Origin: Laetiporus sulphureus 93-53
Taxonomy: Eukaryota > Basidiomycota > Agaricomycetes > Polyporales > Laetiporaceae
Length of the DNA stretch: 64,000 bases
Direction of reading: 5' to 3'
Assembly (NCBI RefSeq): GCF_001632365.1
Contig: NW_024468540.1
Coordinates: 186,001 to 250,000 of the forward strand
Shown: positions 11,548 to 22,294 of the stretch, piece by piece
How positions within the stretch are numbered: position 1 is the stretch's first letter
How the letters are laid out: the number at the start of each line of letters is the position of its first letter
Position numbers and translations under genes: made by a program
The notes under the pieces: model-generated
What the model saw: only the letters and a program-made list of their open reading frames with translations
Database searches by the model: none
Told to the model about the DNA's origin: nothing

Positions 11548-13774
11548 ATGACTCTAGGTCACCACTACCATTCACGACGGTCCTCGCAGGACAGCGGCAC
11601 GTTCATGCGGAAGCCAGAAAGGCGCAGGTCCTCGAGCCAGGGCGACTCCACGCCCAGGTCGAGTCCGCTGCAAGGCGGTACGAACAATCAAGACAATAGC
11701 GCTGGCCATGTGGGCGCTGATCCTCATCCATCCAAAAGACTCGGATTCCTCCCCGAGAAGCTGTTGCCTTCTGCCTCAGGATCATTAGCTTCGTCTCGGC
11801 TGCCTCCCAGTCCGCTTCAAGTGCGCTCGCACTCTCGAGCTGACTCTGCGTTGACCGTTCCGCGCGACTCTGCGGCCTCTCCCGCCCCTAGCATGGCGTC
11901 AGGTCAATACAAGGGACACATCTCGCCCACCAAGGTATGTCCATCTTTCCTTGGCTGACAGCCTTCCCAGTTTGTTGCCGGAGCATCAGATGAGAAGCGG
12001 CGACAGGCTGAGAAGGTGTTCCTCGTGTGATCACATTATGAGATTGTGTTCGCTAAGTTCTTCCGCCCGTCTTCTCGCCGTGCCATTCGGTCCGTGCTTC
12101 ATTGTAGATTTCGTCATCGCGCACGTACGACTCGAAACTTGTCTCCCGCGAGATGCACCGCCTCGGCAGTCTTGCGCACTCGCACCTGCCCACTCTGCCG
12201 CCTGCATTGACTGGCGCGTCGCAGAACGCGAGCAGCCACACGATCGCACCCTCGAGCACACCCAACATTGCGACCAGCTCGTCTAATGATCCATGGAAGC
12301 AACTGCATGTCCATGTCCTGCCCCTTTTCAACGGTGAACCATTGCGAATTCCCATGTGAGTTGACAACATCTTCTGTTCTACATGCATCATGCTACAGCT
12401 CGGTGCAGCGAGGACTTAAACCAGCTCGTCAAGCGCCACATTCAGGCGACTGTCTCTCAATCGCCTGCCAAGGCCCTCAGTATGCTTGAGAAGGACGCGT
12501 CCGACCTCATTTCGTCAGGCATGGTGACTCTGAATGCGAAGCTGAACGATATCGAGGACGAAAAGCTGGTAGGAAGAGTAGTTGAGCTCTGGGGTTTCTT
12601 CTGGGATCAAGTCTTGCCCTATGTGGAAGGGGTACGTTCGCCGATCGTTCACTTAGTGACGCCACACTGAGCAGTTAACGCATAGGTTCTGCTGCCGTTG
12701 CAGACTGACCCGCTTCTCTCTTCCCTCTATCGCATGCCAAAGGGCCACAAGCCAAACAATTCTCCAATTTCAGGGACAAATAGCAAAGGATCGATGTCGT
12801 CGCTACTCCAGTCCGCCCCTCAGATCGACGTGCGCACTATTGCACTTCAATCGTTCCGCGATCGTGTCATCCTATCCGCATTCCCTCGCATGTATGCGCG
12901 GCTAAATGCATCTATGGAGGACACCATCCCAGAGAGCCTGATCTCACAGCAGCCTCGGCTGCAGCAGATGTATGTCTTCTATTTCCTCCACGATCTCCCA
13001 TGAACACTCGTCTCAACGGCGCCTGTCATTTATAGGTTGCTTGTGCTCGTTTCTCAACGCTCCCACCGCCCGATCTCCTTCTCACTCACAGCCTCACCAC
13101 CGCAAGTTTCACCAGGCGAAGCCGCCGTGCAGCACCTTTTGCACATAGTGCGCGCGCCACTGACTCAGCTCGAGCGCAACATGCAACGCACGAACCGCGC
13201 GCCGCCCTTCCTCTCTGCAGGCAAGCCGCGCGACCGCCGCGGGTGGATCGCACAGAGGCCTGAACGGCAGCGGAGCTCAGTGCAAAACGGGCAGAATGGC
13301 GAGGAGCATGTGAACGACGAGGGCGGAGAGACGCCGAGGATACAGGCGCAGTTCGTTAACTTTGCTCATTTCAGCCATTTGAGGGAGCGCGATAAGGAGT
13401 TTTTGGAGTCGTTGAGGTGCGTCGTGGTGATGATGGAAGTATAGGCCTGAGCTGATAAGGATTGATGTCTGTGCAGGAGTCCAGACCCGGAGCGTGTTGA
13501 TGGTGGGTGGGGGCTGGGAGCAGGTGCCGAGGAGAAGAAGCTGGAGGAGGAGGAGGAGGATGACGATGAGACGATGGACTGGGATCAGGCACAAGTGAGT
13601 TTTGTTATTTCAAATCAAAATAAGCAGCATTCATGTCTGACGTGTACCGGTGTTCTAATTGAACAGGCAGTCGTTGAGCGCATGGTGGGCATGAACGCCG
13701 CAGCTGGCCAGTCAAGTGTCCCTTCGCAGGAGGGTTGGAAACGACTGGGTTCTCCTAACAGCACCTCGCCTTAG
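11548..13774 (+). CDS. HbrB-like protein, TORC2-associated (Bit61/PRR5 type)
   Basis: HbrB-like family (related to yeast Bit61/Bit2 and animal PRR5), a subunit that joins TOR complex 2 and supports polarised growth and cell-wall signalling. The first exon is Ser/Arg/Pro-rich and probably disordered. The conserved helical region begins at about 12110 with RTYDSKLVSREMHRLGSLAH. It continues through DPWKQLHVHVLPLFNGEPLR, IEDLNQLVKRHIQA, DLISSGMVTLNAKLNDI, VVELWGFFWDQVLPYVEGV, LPLQTDPLLSSLYR and IDVRTIALQSFRDRVILSAFPRMYARL. After this the tail is rich in Arg/Gly and then acidic (EEEEEDDDETMDWDQA). It is split by six or more short introns. The ATG at 11548 is the first in the frame. The nearby qri7 start is divergent, with only about 240 bases between the two ATGs, so they probably share a promoter region. 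Family call is strong; TORC2 role is from family knowledge. Confidence 0.87.
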
Positions 13775-14535
13775 GTTTCAGTGCTTGCTTGCCCATCACC
13801 GGTTTCGTATGTTCTTCTGGGGCACTCCGCTATGTATTCTCTAGTTGCTGTCGTGGGGAGCTCTATCGGTCTGTGCATTGCATGTCATGTCATGCTAGGA
13901 ACTCAAAAGTTTTTCTTTCGCCATGGGGAACATCAGTATTGTCGAGGGACCAAGCCACATACAGTCAAGTACTCTATAAGCGGGTGACAGTGATATCCGT
14001 CAATGCGCGGTTAGCGTCCCATTATGCCCATCCGCCCGAGCACTTTCTGCGCCTAATCCTACCAGACCGAACTCGCTGGTGATCTCGCATACGATTTGCG
14101 TTTGCACTGGGCAAGCGCCAGATCTCGGAAGATGTCGAAACGAGACGCTATAGATTGTAGCGCGGTGCGGTGCCTTGAATTCGAGGGTGCATCTTGCAGA
14201 TCACCTATCATGGGACGTTCGTCCCTGGCCCTCGAGGCGAAGACAGCGCACTTGGCGTGCTCTTCCCTGCTCTTCTGCGGTTTCAGCTCCGTCCTCGGGC
14301 TCGGGTTCGGGGCGGAAGGCATACGCGTGTGCATTCTAGACTAAGCAGCAGGCGAAAGCGGTATATCGTAGTGTCAAGTACATAAATACGGTAATAGTCA
14401 GCGGCACGACGCGGGCGCATACATACGGCGCATCGGCGATAATCGATAATCCTCCATATAGGTAGTGGGCGATAGTCCCAATCCAGTGTTGTCCTATATC
14501 CTCAGTCGGTGGCGGTGGAGAGGGAAGAGGCGACG
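13775..14535. other. Convergent intergenic gap
   Basis: The 3' ends of the HbrB and FAD-monooxygenase genes face each other here. Open frames on both strands (14059-14344) mirror one another and show no conserved motif. I see no gene, RNA or repeat in it. Confidence 0.4.
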
Positions 14536-16455
14536 CTAGGAGTTTTTCTTCTCGACGTCGACGGAGATGCCTGGGGAGAGCGGGAGGAGGCGTGCGTGGC
14601 GCTCTTGCAGGAGGCCCCATTGGACCCACCAGTCGTCCGCTTCATCCTCGGGGTCGTATGCGAAGAGCACCCTGATCGCCTACACCGTCACCCCATCAGT
14701 ACCAAACCAACGACAAGTTCTGTATACGGAGCACGCACGTCCTGCGTGAGCGAAACCGCATCCGCCGCAGTCATGTTCTCCACTGCCGCCTTAAGGTACC
14801 GCGCCTGATCGACGCCGGGGGGGAGGGCTATCGAGAGCGGGTTCACGCGCTGCGTGATCTCGACGGTGCGCACGCGCGCCTGACGCTTTTCCGCGAGGGC
14901 CGTGAGGAAGTTGCCGATCTGATCGCGCCGGTGCAGGTGGTGGAAGAGTCGGCCGAGCATCATTGCGTCCTCGACGGCGAGCGTGATCGCGTAGAGGGAG
15001 CCTGTCTGGCGCCGGTGTATGGTGAGTGTGGTGGGGTAGGGCAAGGGAGGTAGGAAAGAGGGGGGGAGGGAACGTACTGTTAGTGGGTGTGCCGCTTCAC
15101 CGATGACGAGCAGGGAGCCGTCGGGGTGTAGCCATTCGTCTATATGGGGTCTTTCTACCACGGGAATAGCGATGACCGTACTCGCCAGCTCCGCCAACTT
15201 TCGCAGACTGACAGACGAATATTAGCCACTCAACCGAGCCATCATATGAATACAACGCAAACATACCGCGGCTCCGCATTCTGCACCGACTTGACCAGCT
15301 CCGCGCGGCCCACCTCGAGCATTGTATCCGGCTCGCCCCAGTCGGACGGTGCGAACGTGTGGAGGCAGAATTCGTTCCGGCCCTGTGCAGCCTTCAATGA
15401 CCACTCGCGTCAGCCTCGCAAGAGCATGCGCATATACGTACGGTCGGGAACCCCAGCGCGCCGCGGTCCTCGCCGAACCAGCTAAAAACGGTGCCTTCCT
15501 GCTAGCGCGCAATGAGCTTTGGAGACAAAGCAAGAACGACAGGCGCTTACCTTCTCGTGGAGGAATCCGTCGAGGTCGGGGTCTTCTGCCATTTTGGTCA
15601 TGGGAACGACGGCACTGCGCGACTTCCATCAGATCAAGGCGCATATAGTCGGCTCGGAGAGCTCACTTGAATACCATAACGTTCTGCAGCTTCTCATAAT
15701 TCCGGTCGCCCAGCATGAGCTGCCGCGAGAGTGACATCCTCCCGTCCGCCGCGATCAGCACGTCTCCATGCACCTCTTCTCCCGACGCCAGCGTGACGGA
15801 AGGCCGCTCTGGCCGGACGTGGTACTGTGTGACCTTTGCGCCGCCACGGACCTTGACACCCAGTTCCACGCATGTGTCATAAAGCAGTTTGCGGAAGTCC
15901 GCATACTGTCGAACGATAAACGCGAATATTCAGCGCATATAGTGAGCAAAGGCGCACATGCAGTGATAGAAACTCTCCTCCCGACTCGATCTGGAAGTCC
16001 TCCACCCACTCTCCGTTCGCGCCCAAACGTCCAGTCTCATCTGATGTGATTGTCAGCGAAGACGCCTGAATTCAACACGGTAACTCACAATCTGCAAATT
16101 GGATGTATTGCGAGACGACGCCGATTTTCTTGAGTTTCTCCTCCATCCCCCAGCGGTAGTAAATCTTCGTGACGTTGGGCGCGAGCCGACAGCCTCCCGC
16201 GCCTTGTGTCTGAAAGAGGTCACCACAGAGTTTATTACGAAATTACCAGCAGCACGGACCTGATCCCAATCGTTATTCTCATCCAGCACCGTCACCCGGT
16301 GGCCGAGCCGACTGAGCGCGATCGAGGCAGTTAGACCTCCCACACCTCCACCCACGATGATGAACTCGATAGGCAGGAACTCAGGAGCGCGCTACACGAC
16401 AAAAATAATTAACGTTAGTGGTAAGCGCATCTTCGAGCTCAGCGGCGTGCACCAT
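14536..16455 (-). CDS. FAD-dependent aromatic monooxygenase (salicylate hydroxylase-like)
   Basis: Class A flavoprotein monooxygenase of the PHBH/salicylate-hydroxylase fold, which uses NAD(P)H and oxygen to hydroxylate aromatic or polyketide substrates. Seen: the FAD ADP-binding strand-helix EFIIVGGGVGGLTASIALSRLGH followed by VTVLDEN (16330-16391), the mid motif GDVLIAADGRMS (about 15740), and the second FAD motif in LLVIGEAAHPLT (about 15090). An intron at about 15005-15076 joins this to TGSLYAITLAVEDAMMLGRLF. A last intron joins SLTQD to AIRVLFAYDPEDEADDWWVQWG, with the stop at 14536-14538. The start is uncertain. The frame enters from the splice acceptor at 16392, and the best solution is an ATG at 16455-16453 standing alone as exon 1 before a 61-base intron with a weak GTGCAC donor. 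Starting at the downstream Met at 16355 would delete the first beta strand. Physiological substrate unknown. Confidence 0.85.
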
Positions 16456-18273
16456 ATTGCTTCACGGCGCTGTGAACTTGCAGCGGGGAAGGGGAGGGAC
16501 AGGTCCAAACAAGAAGAGGAGAGGAGGCCAGACAGATCTGAACCATGATGGATATAAGAGGGGAAGCAGGCCAACTGGTGCGAGCGTGTCGGGTGTCGGG
16601 GGCAGAGTGTGGTAGTGGTTCGATCCGGTTCAATTGCTATCCGCGGAAGCAATATGATCGACCGCGTGTAAACGATCCAGAAGATCACAGGCACGCGACC
16701 CTTTCCGGCTCCCAACTAGGCCCGAGCGATCCTCACCCTACTTTGCGCGGGAACATTCCACACGACACAGGCCACACCGACCACCGGGCAGCGTGGAATC
16801 TTCGGCCAGTGAGCGAACATCATGCGAGAGTAAGGTACGATGTTACGGAAGATATGGCTAGTGAAGGCTCGTTAGAGGCAAACTAGCGAAACATCTTATC
16901 GCGAGGACCTCAATTGCGCTCAGAGATGACTAAGAATCCGTGAGCGGACCATGGAGCACATACCCCAGTCGCATCCCAGACATGCTTGACGGTGCGGACT
17001 CGGTCACTATTGATTGAATCCCAGATAACGACTGGCCGAAATCATGAGGCAAGACGTCGGTCTTCTAGGCTCTAGCTGGCACGGACATGCTCAAGCATCC
17101 ATCAAGCTAGGCTTTTCTACCTCAACTTCCCGCCATCGCAACCAACGCTAATGAACGCAACCGTGCGTGGGCTACTGGGCACCCGCAGATTCGCCTGGAT
17201 CTGACGCGCGACGCGAGATTCGATACTGAAACGCTGCCTCGCTTCGTGGACTGCGACTGCCTAAGCAGAATGAGGTCACTTCCGCGCGTTGCCGCGGATG
17301 ATTGGACCACCGTAGTCAATCAGAGCGGGGAGAAGGTCGGTCTCGACCGCTGAATTAGAGGTGTCGCCTAGGGTAGGTGAAACTTGCATGGCGAGACGGT
17401 TGGGGGCGCGAAGATTATAGTACTGCCGCTACTACTGCGTCGCCTGAGTGCGGACACGAAGCTAAGCGGGACGTCCTATCAGTAGAAGACAAAGACGCGA
17501 AGCCGACGTTCGTGGTAATATTGCAAGATAGCCTCAAGAAGCCCGCCAAGCAATGAATGGAAGCTGCAGGAGTGATATTGATCCAACAAGAATCAACCGG
17601 CTATATTCACCTTTGGTTAAAAAGTTGAAACGCATCATAACAGACGCACCCCGAGAAAGGGACTGACTCCAGAATGGTCATGGCATTCTGACCAGCTTGA
17701 CGAGTTACAGACACAAGGTAGGATGTCTTCGGGACAATGTAAGGTTTCACGTTGGCCACAGATCAACGTAGAGTGAGGAGCAATGCACCGGGAGCAAAGA
17801 TGAGCACGGTCGCCCATACAACCTCTTCTCTGTGTGAGAGATGCAGCAAAGAAATGTATAGTGAGCCGACTCAGACGGCGCGTTCCATCGTCTTCCCAAG
17901 AGCACGCTCAAAGCATTCTGATCGCCCCAAAGATGAGAATTGCATTCGCAGTCATTTGAAGGACTATCCCACGGAGTCTTCGGCGAGAAACAGCTCGTAG
18001 CCTTCATACGAAGCTAATGCGATGTTTCTGTGGCAAGGATGCGTCGTGGTGCCTCGTCCGAGTCAGGCGCTAAGCGGGAACTGTGACAGAAATGTGACAT
18101 AGGTGACAATTATAGTTATGTCACGCTTGTGTGGCGGGATCCAGTCAGCGACATGGTTTCAAGTTCACAACGCCACGAGCTGGCGGGCTGCAGCAGACAT
18201 TAGACTCATTGCCGACATCAGTTTTCTGCATCTGATCAACAAGGCTGAGTCGCAGCTCGCTGAAGCAAGCTGA
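16456..18273. other. 1.8 kb gene-poor stretch
   Basis: No open frame longer than about 115 codons and no family motif is seen on either strand. The frames present are short, overlap each other on opposite strands, and look random. A sequence resembling a tRNA B-box near 16617 has no matching tRNA fold around it. The right end would hold the promoter of the small protein starting at 18274. Confidence 0.4.
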
Positions 18274-18579
18274 ATGTCGTCCAAGGCAAAGCCCAACCCG
18301 CTACCTTTGAGCGACACGCTCCGGGACCTTGCGCTCCTCCGCGCAGCCGACTGCGATCTCTCTTCCGCTTTGCCTCCGCCAATAACATCAAACCAGTCTG
18401 CTGCTTCGCTGGAAGAAGGCACCGTCTATGAATCAGTGGAGCGGTCGTACGAGTTCGTAAGGGAGGCACGGGCGGTGATGCGGCTGCTTGGACGGGAAGA
18501 GGTGGAGAAGCAGGGTGCAAGGCTGGAGGAGGTGAGGAGTGGGCTGGAGGACGTGTTGCATGGGCTGGAAGGGCAGTAG
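18274..18579 (+). CDS. Small helical protein of unknown function (101 aa)
   Basis: A single-exon frame with a clean ATG and stop. The product has a short basic start, a central helix-prone part (LSDTLRDLALLRAADCDL), a proline stretch, and a C-terminal amphipathic helix with heptad-like spacing (YESVERSYEFVREARAVM, then GARLEEVRSGLEDVLHGLEG). This resembles the size and build of small coiled-coil subunits of larger complexes, but I recognise no family. The opposite-strand frame (18236-18697) is a proline-rich shadow. Codon use and helix periodicity make this the coding strand. Moderate confidence that it is a gene; no function assigned. Confidence 0.55.
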   Translation: MSSKAKPNPLPLSDTLRDLALLRAADCDLSSALPPPITSNQSAASLEEGTVYESVERSYEFVREARAVMRLLGREEVEKQGARLEEVRSGLEDVLHGLEGQ

Positions 18580-19067
18580 GAGCATTACGGTAGGACGTGA
18601 GTGGTAGCTTGATAAGTGGTGTTGGGAACGTTTCTGACCGACGATCGTGACCAGGCTTGTATTTCACTGATAGAGCACCCCGTTCGAAGAGCGCCATGGA
18701 TTCTCGGAATGCAAATATTTCAAAGTTTGATACGTGGTGGTGTCTTCGAAAACGATGAAATGTCCTGTGCTCGATTGAATGCTAGCACGTTCTAGTGCGT
18801 TTGATCCGTTCAACTTGCTCAACGTTATGGCACTACTGACTTTCGCCTCCCATCCGCAACGTGAATGGAGCACCCCTCACACAGATATTGGCAAAAGTCC
18901 TTGCTCGAGCGCTGCGGTGCTTGCAACAGCCTTCGACGTTCACGAGAAGGAACCTTGGCAACACGGTCTCGTGACCTAACGCGTGACTTAGGCGCGTCTC
19001 GAAAGGACTGGGCTCTATTGTGGCTCCCTCCTGACCCTGTGCTACGCCGACGTCACTCTTTAACAGC
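18580..19067. other. Intergenic stretch upstream of Con-6
   Basis: Short frames only. Nothing recognisable before the TATA box at 19068. Confidence 0.35.
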
Positions 19068-19075
19068 TATATAAA
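19068..19075 (+). promoter_or_regulatory. TATA box of the Con-6 gene
   Basis: TATATAAA lies about 130 bases upstream of the preferred ATG at 19197. Transcription starting some 30 bases downstream would begin near 19100. This makes the in-frame ATG at 19104 too close to the transcript end and supports 19197 as the start. Confidence 0.6.
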
Positions 19076-19196
19076 TCTACCGCCGTATAAAAACAGGAGC
19101 GCCATGCATTTCAGTTCCCTCCGCAAGTTATCCACCAACCACATCCAGACCACTCGGCTTTTGTCATCGCGCAAGCTAACACACCACCGATCTACC

Positions 19197-19643
19197 ATGT
19201 CGAGTGAAGGTGAGCAGCGTGGCACTAGTGCTGGGTTTGACGGCGCTGACGGGCACTCAGCAAAGGAACAGAGCGGCGGCCACGATAACCGTGTGCTCGG
19301 CGGATACAAGGCGACTCTGCGCAGTACGTCGCGCATGACAAGCGTTCGCTCCGTCGGTTGCTGACCATTCGTGTGCAGGTGACCGCACGTCCACAGAGGC
19401 GAAGAAACATGCCAAGGAAGTCCTCGAGGCAGCGGGGTACTCTGTTGAGAACCCTGGCGTGCCGGAGGATGAGCATCAAAGGCGTGTCATTGCCGGGTAC
19501 AAGGCTGCTTTGCATAGTAAGTGTTCATCATATAGGCATCTCTTATTGGAAGTGCTCATGACATGTTCCAAATAGACCCACGTGTATCCGAGGCTGCGAA
19601 GAAGCATGCTGAGGAGTACCTGAAAGAGCACGGCGCACTTTGA
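19197..19643 (+). CDS. con-6: Conidiation-specific protein 6 (Con-6) family
   Basis: Small hydrophilic protein of the Con-6 family, expressed in fungi during spore formation and stress; its biochemical role is not known. The family repeat (GGYKATL..N..VSEEAKKHAEEVL) is present twice. Repeat one runs from VLGGYKATLRS across an intron to TEAKKHAKEVLEAAGY. Repeat two runs from VIAGYKAALH across the next intron to NPRVSEAAKKHAEEYLKEHG and the stop at 19641-19643. Each repeat is cut by an intron at the same place, just after the YKA.L motif, so the repeat was duplicated with its intron. The first intron (19210-19260) is 51 bases, free of stops and a multiple of three, so retaining it would only add 17 residues. 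An upstream in-frame ATG at 19104 is less likely because of the TATA position. Confidence 0.9.
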
Positions 19644-20104
19644 AAGGCATGCTCTACAATGTAACTAATCGTGGATTCGTGTTCCAAGTGAACCGTGAAA
19701 AAGTTGTAAATTTGGCTGTATTGTTAGTATGTCGGTGCAGTGTATCGTGAAGAACTGCCCCTGTATGAGTATACCGTTACCTGTCAAGCAAGCATAAGCG
19801 ATGAGCGTCATTAGCTATGAGAGGTGTAGGATAACCACTGAGGGTTGAACTAGGCTCGATCTGTCGAGGAAGTATATCTATGCCCCATAACATATTGCCG
19901 CCGGAGATGTAGAGGACGTCATCGTCAACCGCTCATCAGACAAATTAGCATCAACTTCTTCTGCAGATCAAATCCCAGGGGTGATTTGAACAGCTGTCTG
20001 CAATGACCCTAACGTCTCACGCCCAGCTAACTGCCGGAGATGAATAATCCAATAAAACAGAAATAGATCCGTTATATCAACCCAAGAAAGACACACATCG
20101 TAGA
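19644..20104. other. Convergent intergenic gap
   Basis: Holds the 3' ends of the Con-6 and short-chain dehydrogenase genes. No gene-like frame is seen. Confidence 0.4.
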
Positions 20105-21144
20105 TCACAACCGTGCCCCCTCCCCAGGAGCCAACTCCAGCCTCTCTGACCACGGCGCACAATCCTCCGCACACTGCGCCAACGTCTCTGCTTTGGCCTT
20201 TACCACCTTTACGGCGTCCTTCCCTAGCGGAACGTGCAGCGGCGGTTCCGCCATTGCCGCGAGCGCATAAATGGCCCGTGTGCCCTTGCTCGTATCACTC
20301 GGCATAGGCGGGTTCACCTGCAGGTATGCGCGTGCAATCGCGAGCCGCTTCTCCGGATCAATGTATGCGGGGTGCGGCGCGGTGCGCACCATATTCTTGC
20401 CGGCGTTCGTGCGGAAGGCGCCGAGCTCGAAGATGCTAACCTAGAGTGATATCAGCAAGATCAGGAAGAGATGCATGCGAGAGCTCACTTTGATGTTCCA
20501 CTCAGGTCTTAGTTCGGCAGCGAGCGCCTCACTGATGCCCTCGATAGCTGCGGACCAGCGGATGCGAAGTGAGATACATCCTCCTCGATCGAGACTTATC
20601 GGAGCCTACCAAACTTGCTTGCAGAGTAGAAACCCAGCGCAGAGAAGCCCTGTATGCCTCCTGCCGAAGATACCTGGAGGAGCCTCCCACCCGGAGGCGC
20701 ATTCACCTCTCGGAAGATCCTAACCGCCTCCCTGCTCACATTCACAGCACCCCAAAAGTTCACCTCAAACATCGCGCGGACAGTATCGTCCGGCGCGCCC
20801 TCCACCTCGCTCATCACGCCGTACCCCGCGTTGTTGAACACGACGTCCACGCGACCGAACGCCGAGCATGCGCGCGCGAACGCATCTGAGATCTCGTGCG
20901 GCTTGGTCACGTCGAGTCGGAGGACGAGCAGTTTGTTGGGCGAGTAGTACGTGGCGAGGTCGGCAAGTGCGGAGGGCGTACGGAGCGTGGCAATGGCGAT
21001 GTCGCCGTGCTGGAGGACGAGCTCGGTGAGGTGCCTTCCGAACCCCGAGGACGCTCCAGTGACTTCGGGCATAATAGTCGATCAGCATCAGTTCTCCCAC
21101 AACAATTCAAGCTACTCACTGAACCAAACTCTGGGAGGAGCCAT
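20105..21144 (-). CDS. Short-chain dehydrogenase/reductase
   Basis: Classical SDR with a Rossmann fold, an NAD(P)(H)-dependent oxidoreductase of the cytosol. Exon 1 is short: MAPPRVWF, then an intron (about 21063-21119), after which the cofactor motif is completed as ITGASSGFGRHL. Further signatures: LRLDVTKPHE, the stabilising NNAGYG, FEVNFWGAVNVSREAV, and the catalytic region VSSAGGIQGFSALGFYSASKFG with Ser, Tyr and Lys in the standard spacing. The C-terminal part (VRTAPHPAYIDPEKR, QVNPPMPSDTSKGTRAIYALA) fits the fungal oxidoreductase subgroup of about 290 residues. The start at 21144-21142 was chosen because it supplies the first beta strand before the glycine motif. A TATA box lies 57 bases upstream. 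Substrate unknown. Confidence 0.9.
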
Positions 21145-21200
21145 GAAGAAGAGTTGTAGAGCAGATAATGCGGGAGTCGGGGCTGGAGAAGCAAGGATGT

Positions 21201-21207
21201 ATTTATA
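21201..21207 (-). promoter_or_regulatory. TATA box of the short-chain dehydrogenase gene
   Basis: On the minus strand TATAAAT occurs 57 bases upstream of the ATG at 21144, a normal distance for a short 5' leader. Confidence 0.55.
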
Positions 21208-22245
21208 CCGAGCTACCGAGCCTATTGGCACGTTGCGCCTGCCGATCGCGCGCAGACCGCTGACCAGCTGTTGGCCAGCTGCACATGTACAATCAGCGGC
21301 GTTCCAGGCTAGACCAGGGGTTATGTTCGCGCTCCCACAGGGTACTTACATACCGAGGAAGTGTCGCCGCGATAACGGAAAATTCTATGTCATCTGAGTA
21401 AGATCGAGAACACGTATGCTCCTGCTAGAGGTATTGAGTATCCCCGATGAACATATGACGAGGGAAACAAACCGTCAGAGATGTATTGGAACATCCGTCC
21501 GATTTGATCAGCCATGGCTTTCATATTTCGCGGCATAGCTACCGATGAGACTTTTTCAGCATCGCCTGATCCTCCGGCCTGCTCTTCGCATGTCGCAAGA
21601 AGCTATTCTATATCAGAATGAGGAGAAGCAAAGGACATTGCAGGGAAGAAAGCAGGTACGGACGGTAGACGGCGGGTGTTCCAGCCCCGTGGCGAGGCAA
21701 TCTGGCAGATGCGATCTCGGGTGAGCGGGGAGATTAGATAACCACGTGGTCGACGCGATCAACAGCATGACCCGAGAGTCCTGTCCGACTGCACTTCCTT
21801 CGACACGCTCTCGTCTCCAGCCTGCTGGCTGTCGCATCGTCGCTGTTTGGGTATACAAGTTCTAGGGCGCACGCATACGTGAGTTCTCTCGCACGTTATG
21901 GGTATTCCGAGTACCGCTGACGCGGTTCTGACGCACTGCTGTGTGTTGAGCAGACCTCTCACCGGTGGAAGGGTAAGGACATTCGCGTTGATGGCACGTC
22001 TGTGTGTCTCAGCTTGTTGACAACGGCTACGTCGAACAGACCACTTTATTCAAACCGTGCCTTGACCTGTGGAGCTTGAGTCGTGGGCTGTGGCCCTAAT
22101 ATCCTGCAGGTCGTTCAGCCACGGTCCCAGTTGAGCAACGCAGACCAGCAACCATCATCCCTTTGACGTATCTGACATTCACGGGCGCATATATTACCTC
22201 TATTGAACCATATCTCGACGCCATAGTCGTCGCTCGGCCTCCTGG
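21208..22245. other. 1 kb intergenic stretch between divergent genes
   Basis: No supported gene. Minus-strand frames at 21613-21962 are short and unpatterned. The region should carry the promoters of the dehydrogenase (left) and the disordered protein (right). Confidence 0.4.
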
Positions 22246-22254
22246 TATATTAAG
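22246..22254 (+). promoter_or_regulatory. TATA-like element of the disordered protein gene
   Basis: TATATTAAG lies about 40 bases before the ATG at 22295. Confidence 0.45.
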
Positions 22255-22294
22255 CACTCCTCCGCCCTTACACCCGCATACCCCCACCTCCACC

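Noticed and set aside
16600..16640. GGTTCGATCC resembling a tRNA B-box
   Set aside because: No A-box, anticodon stem or acceptor pairing around it.
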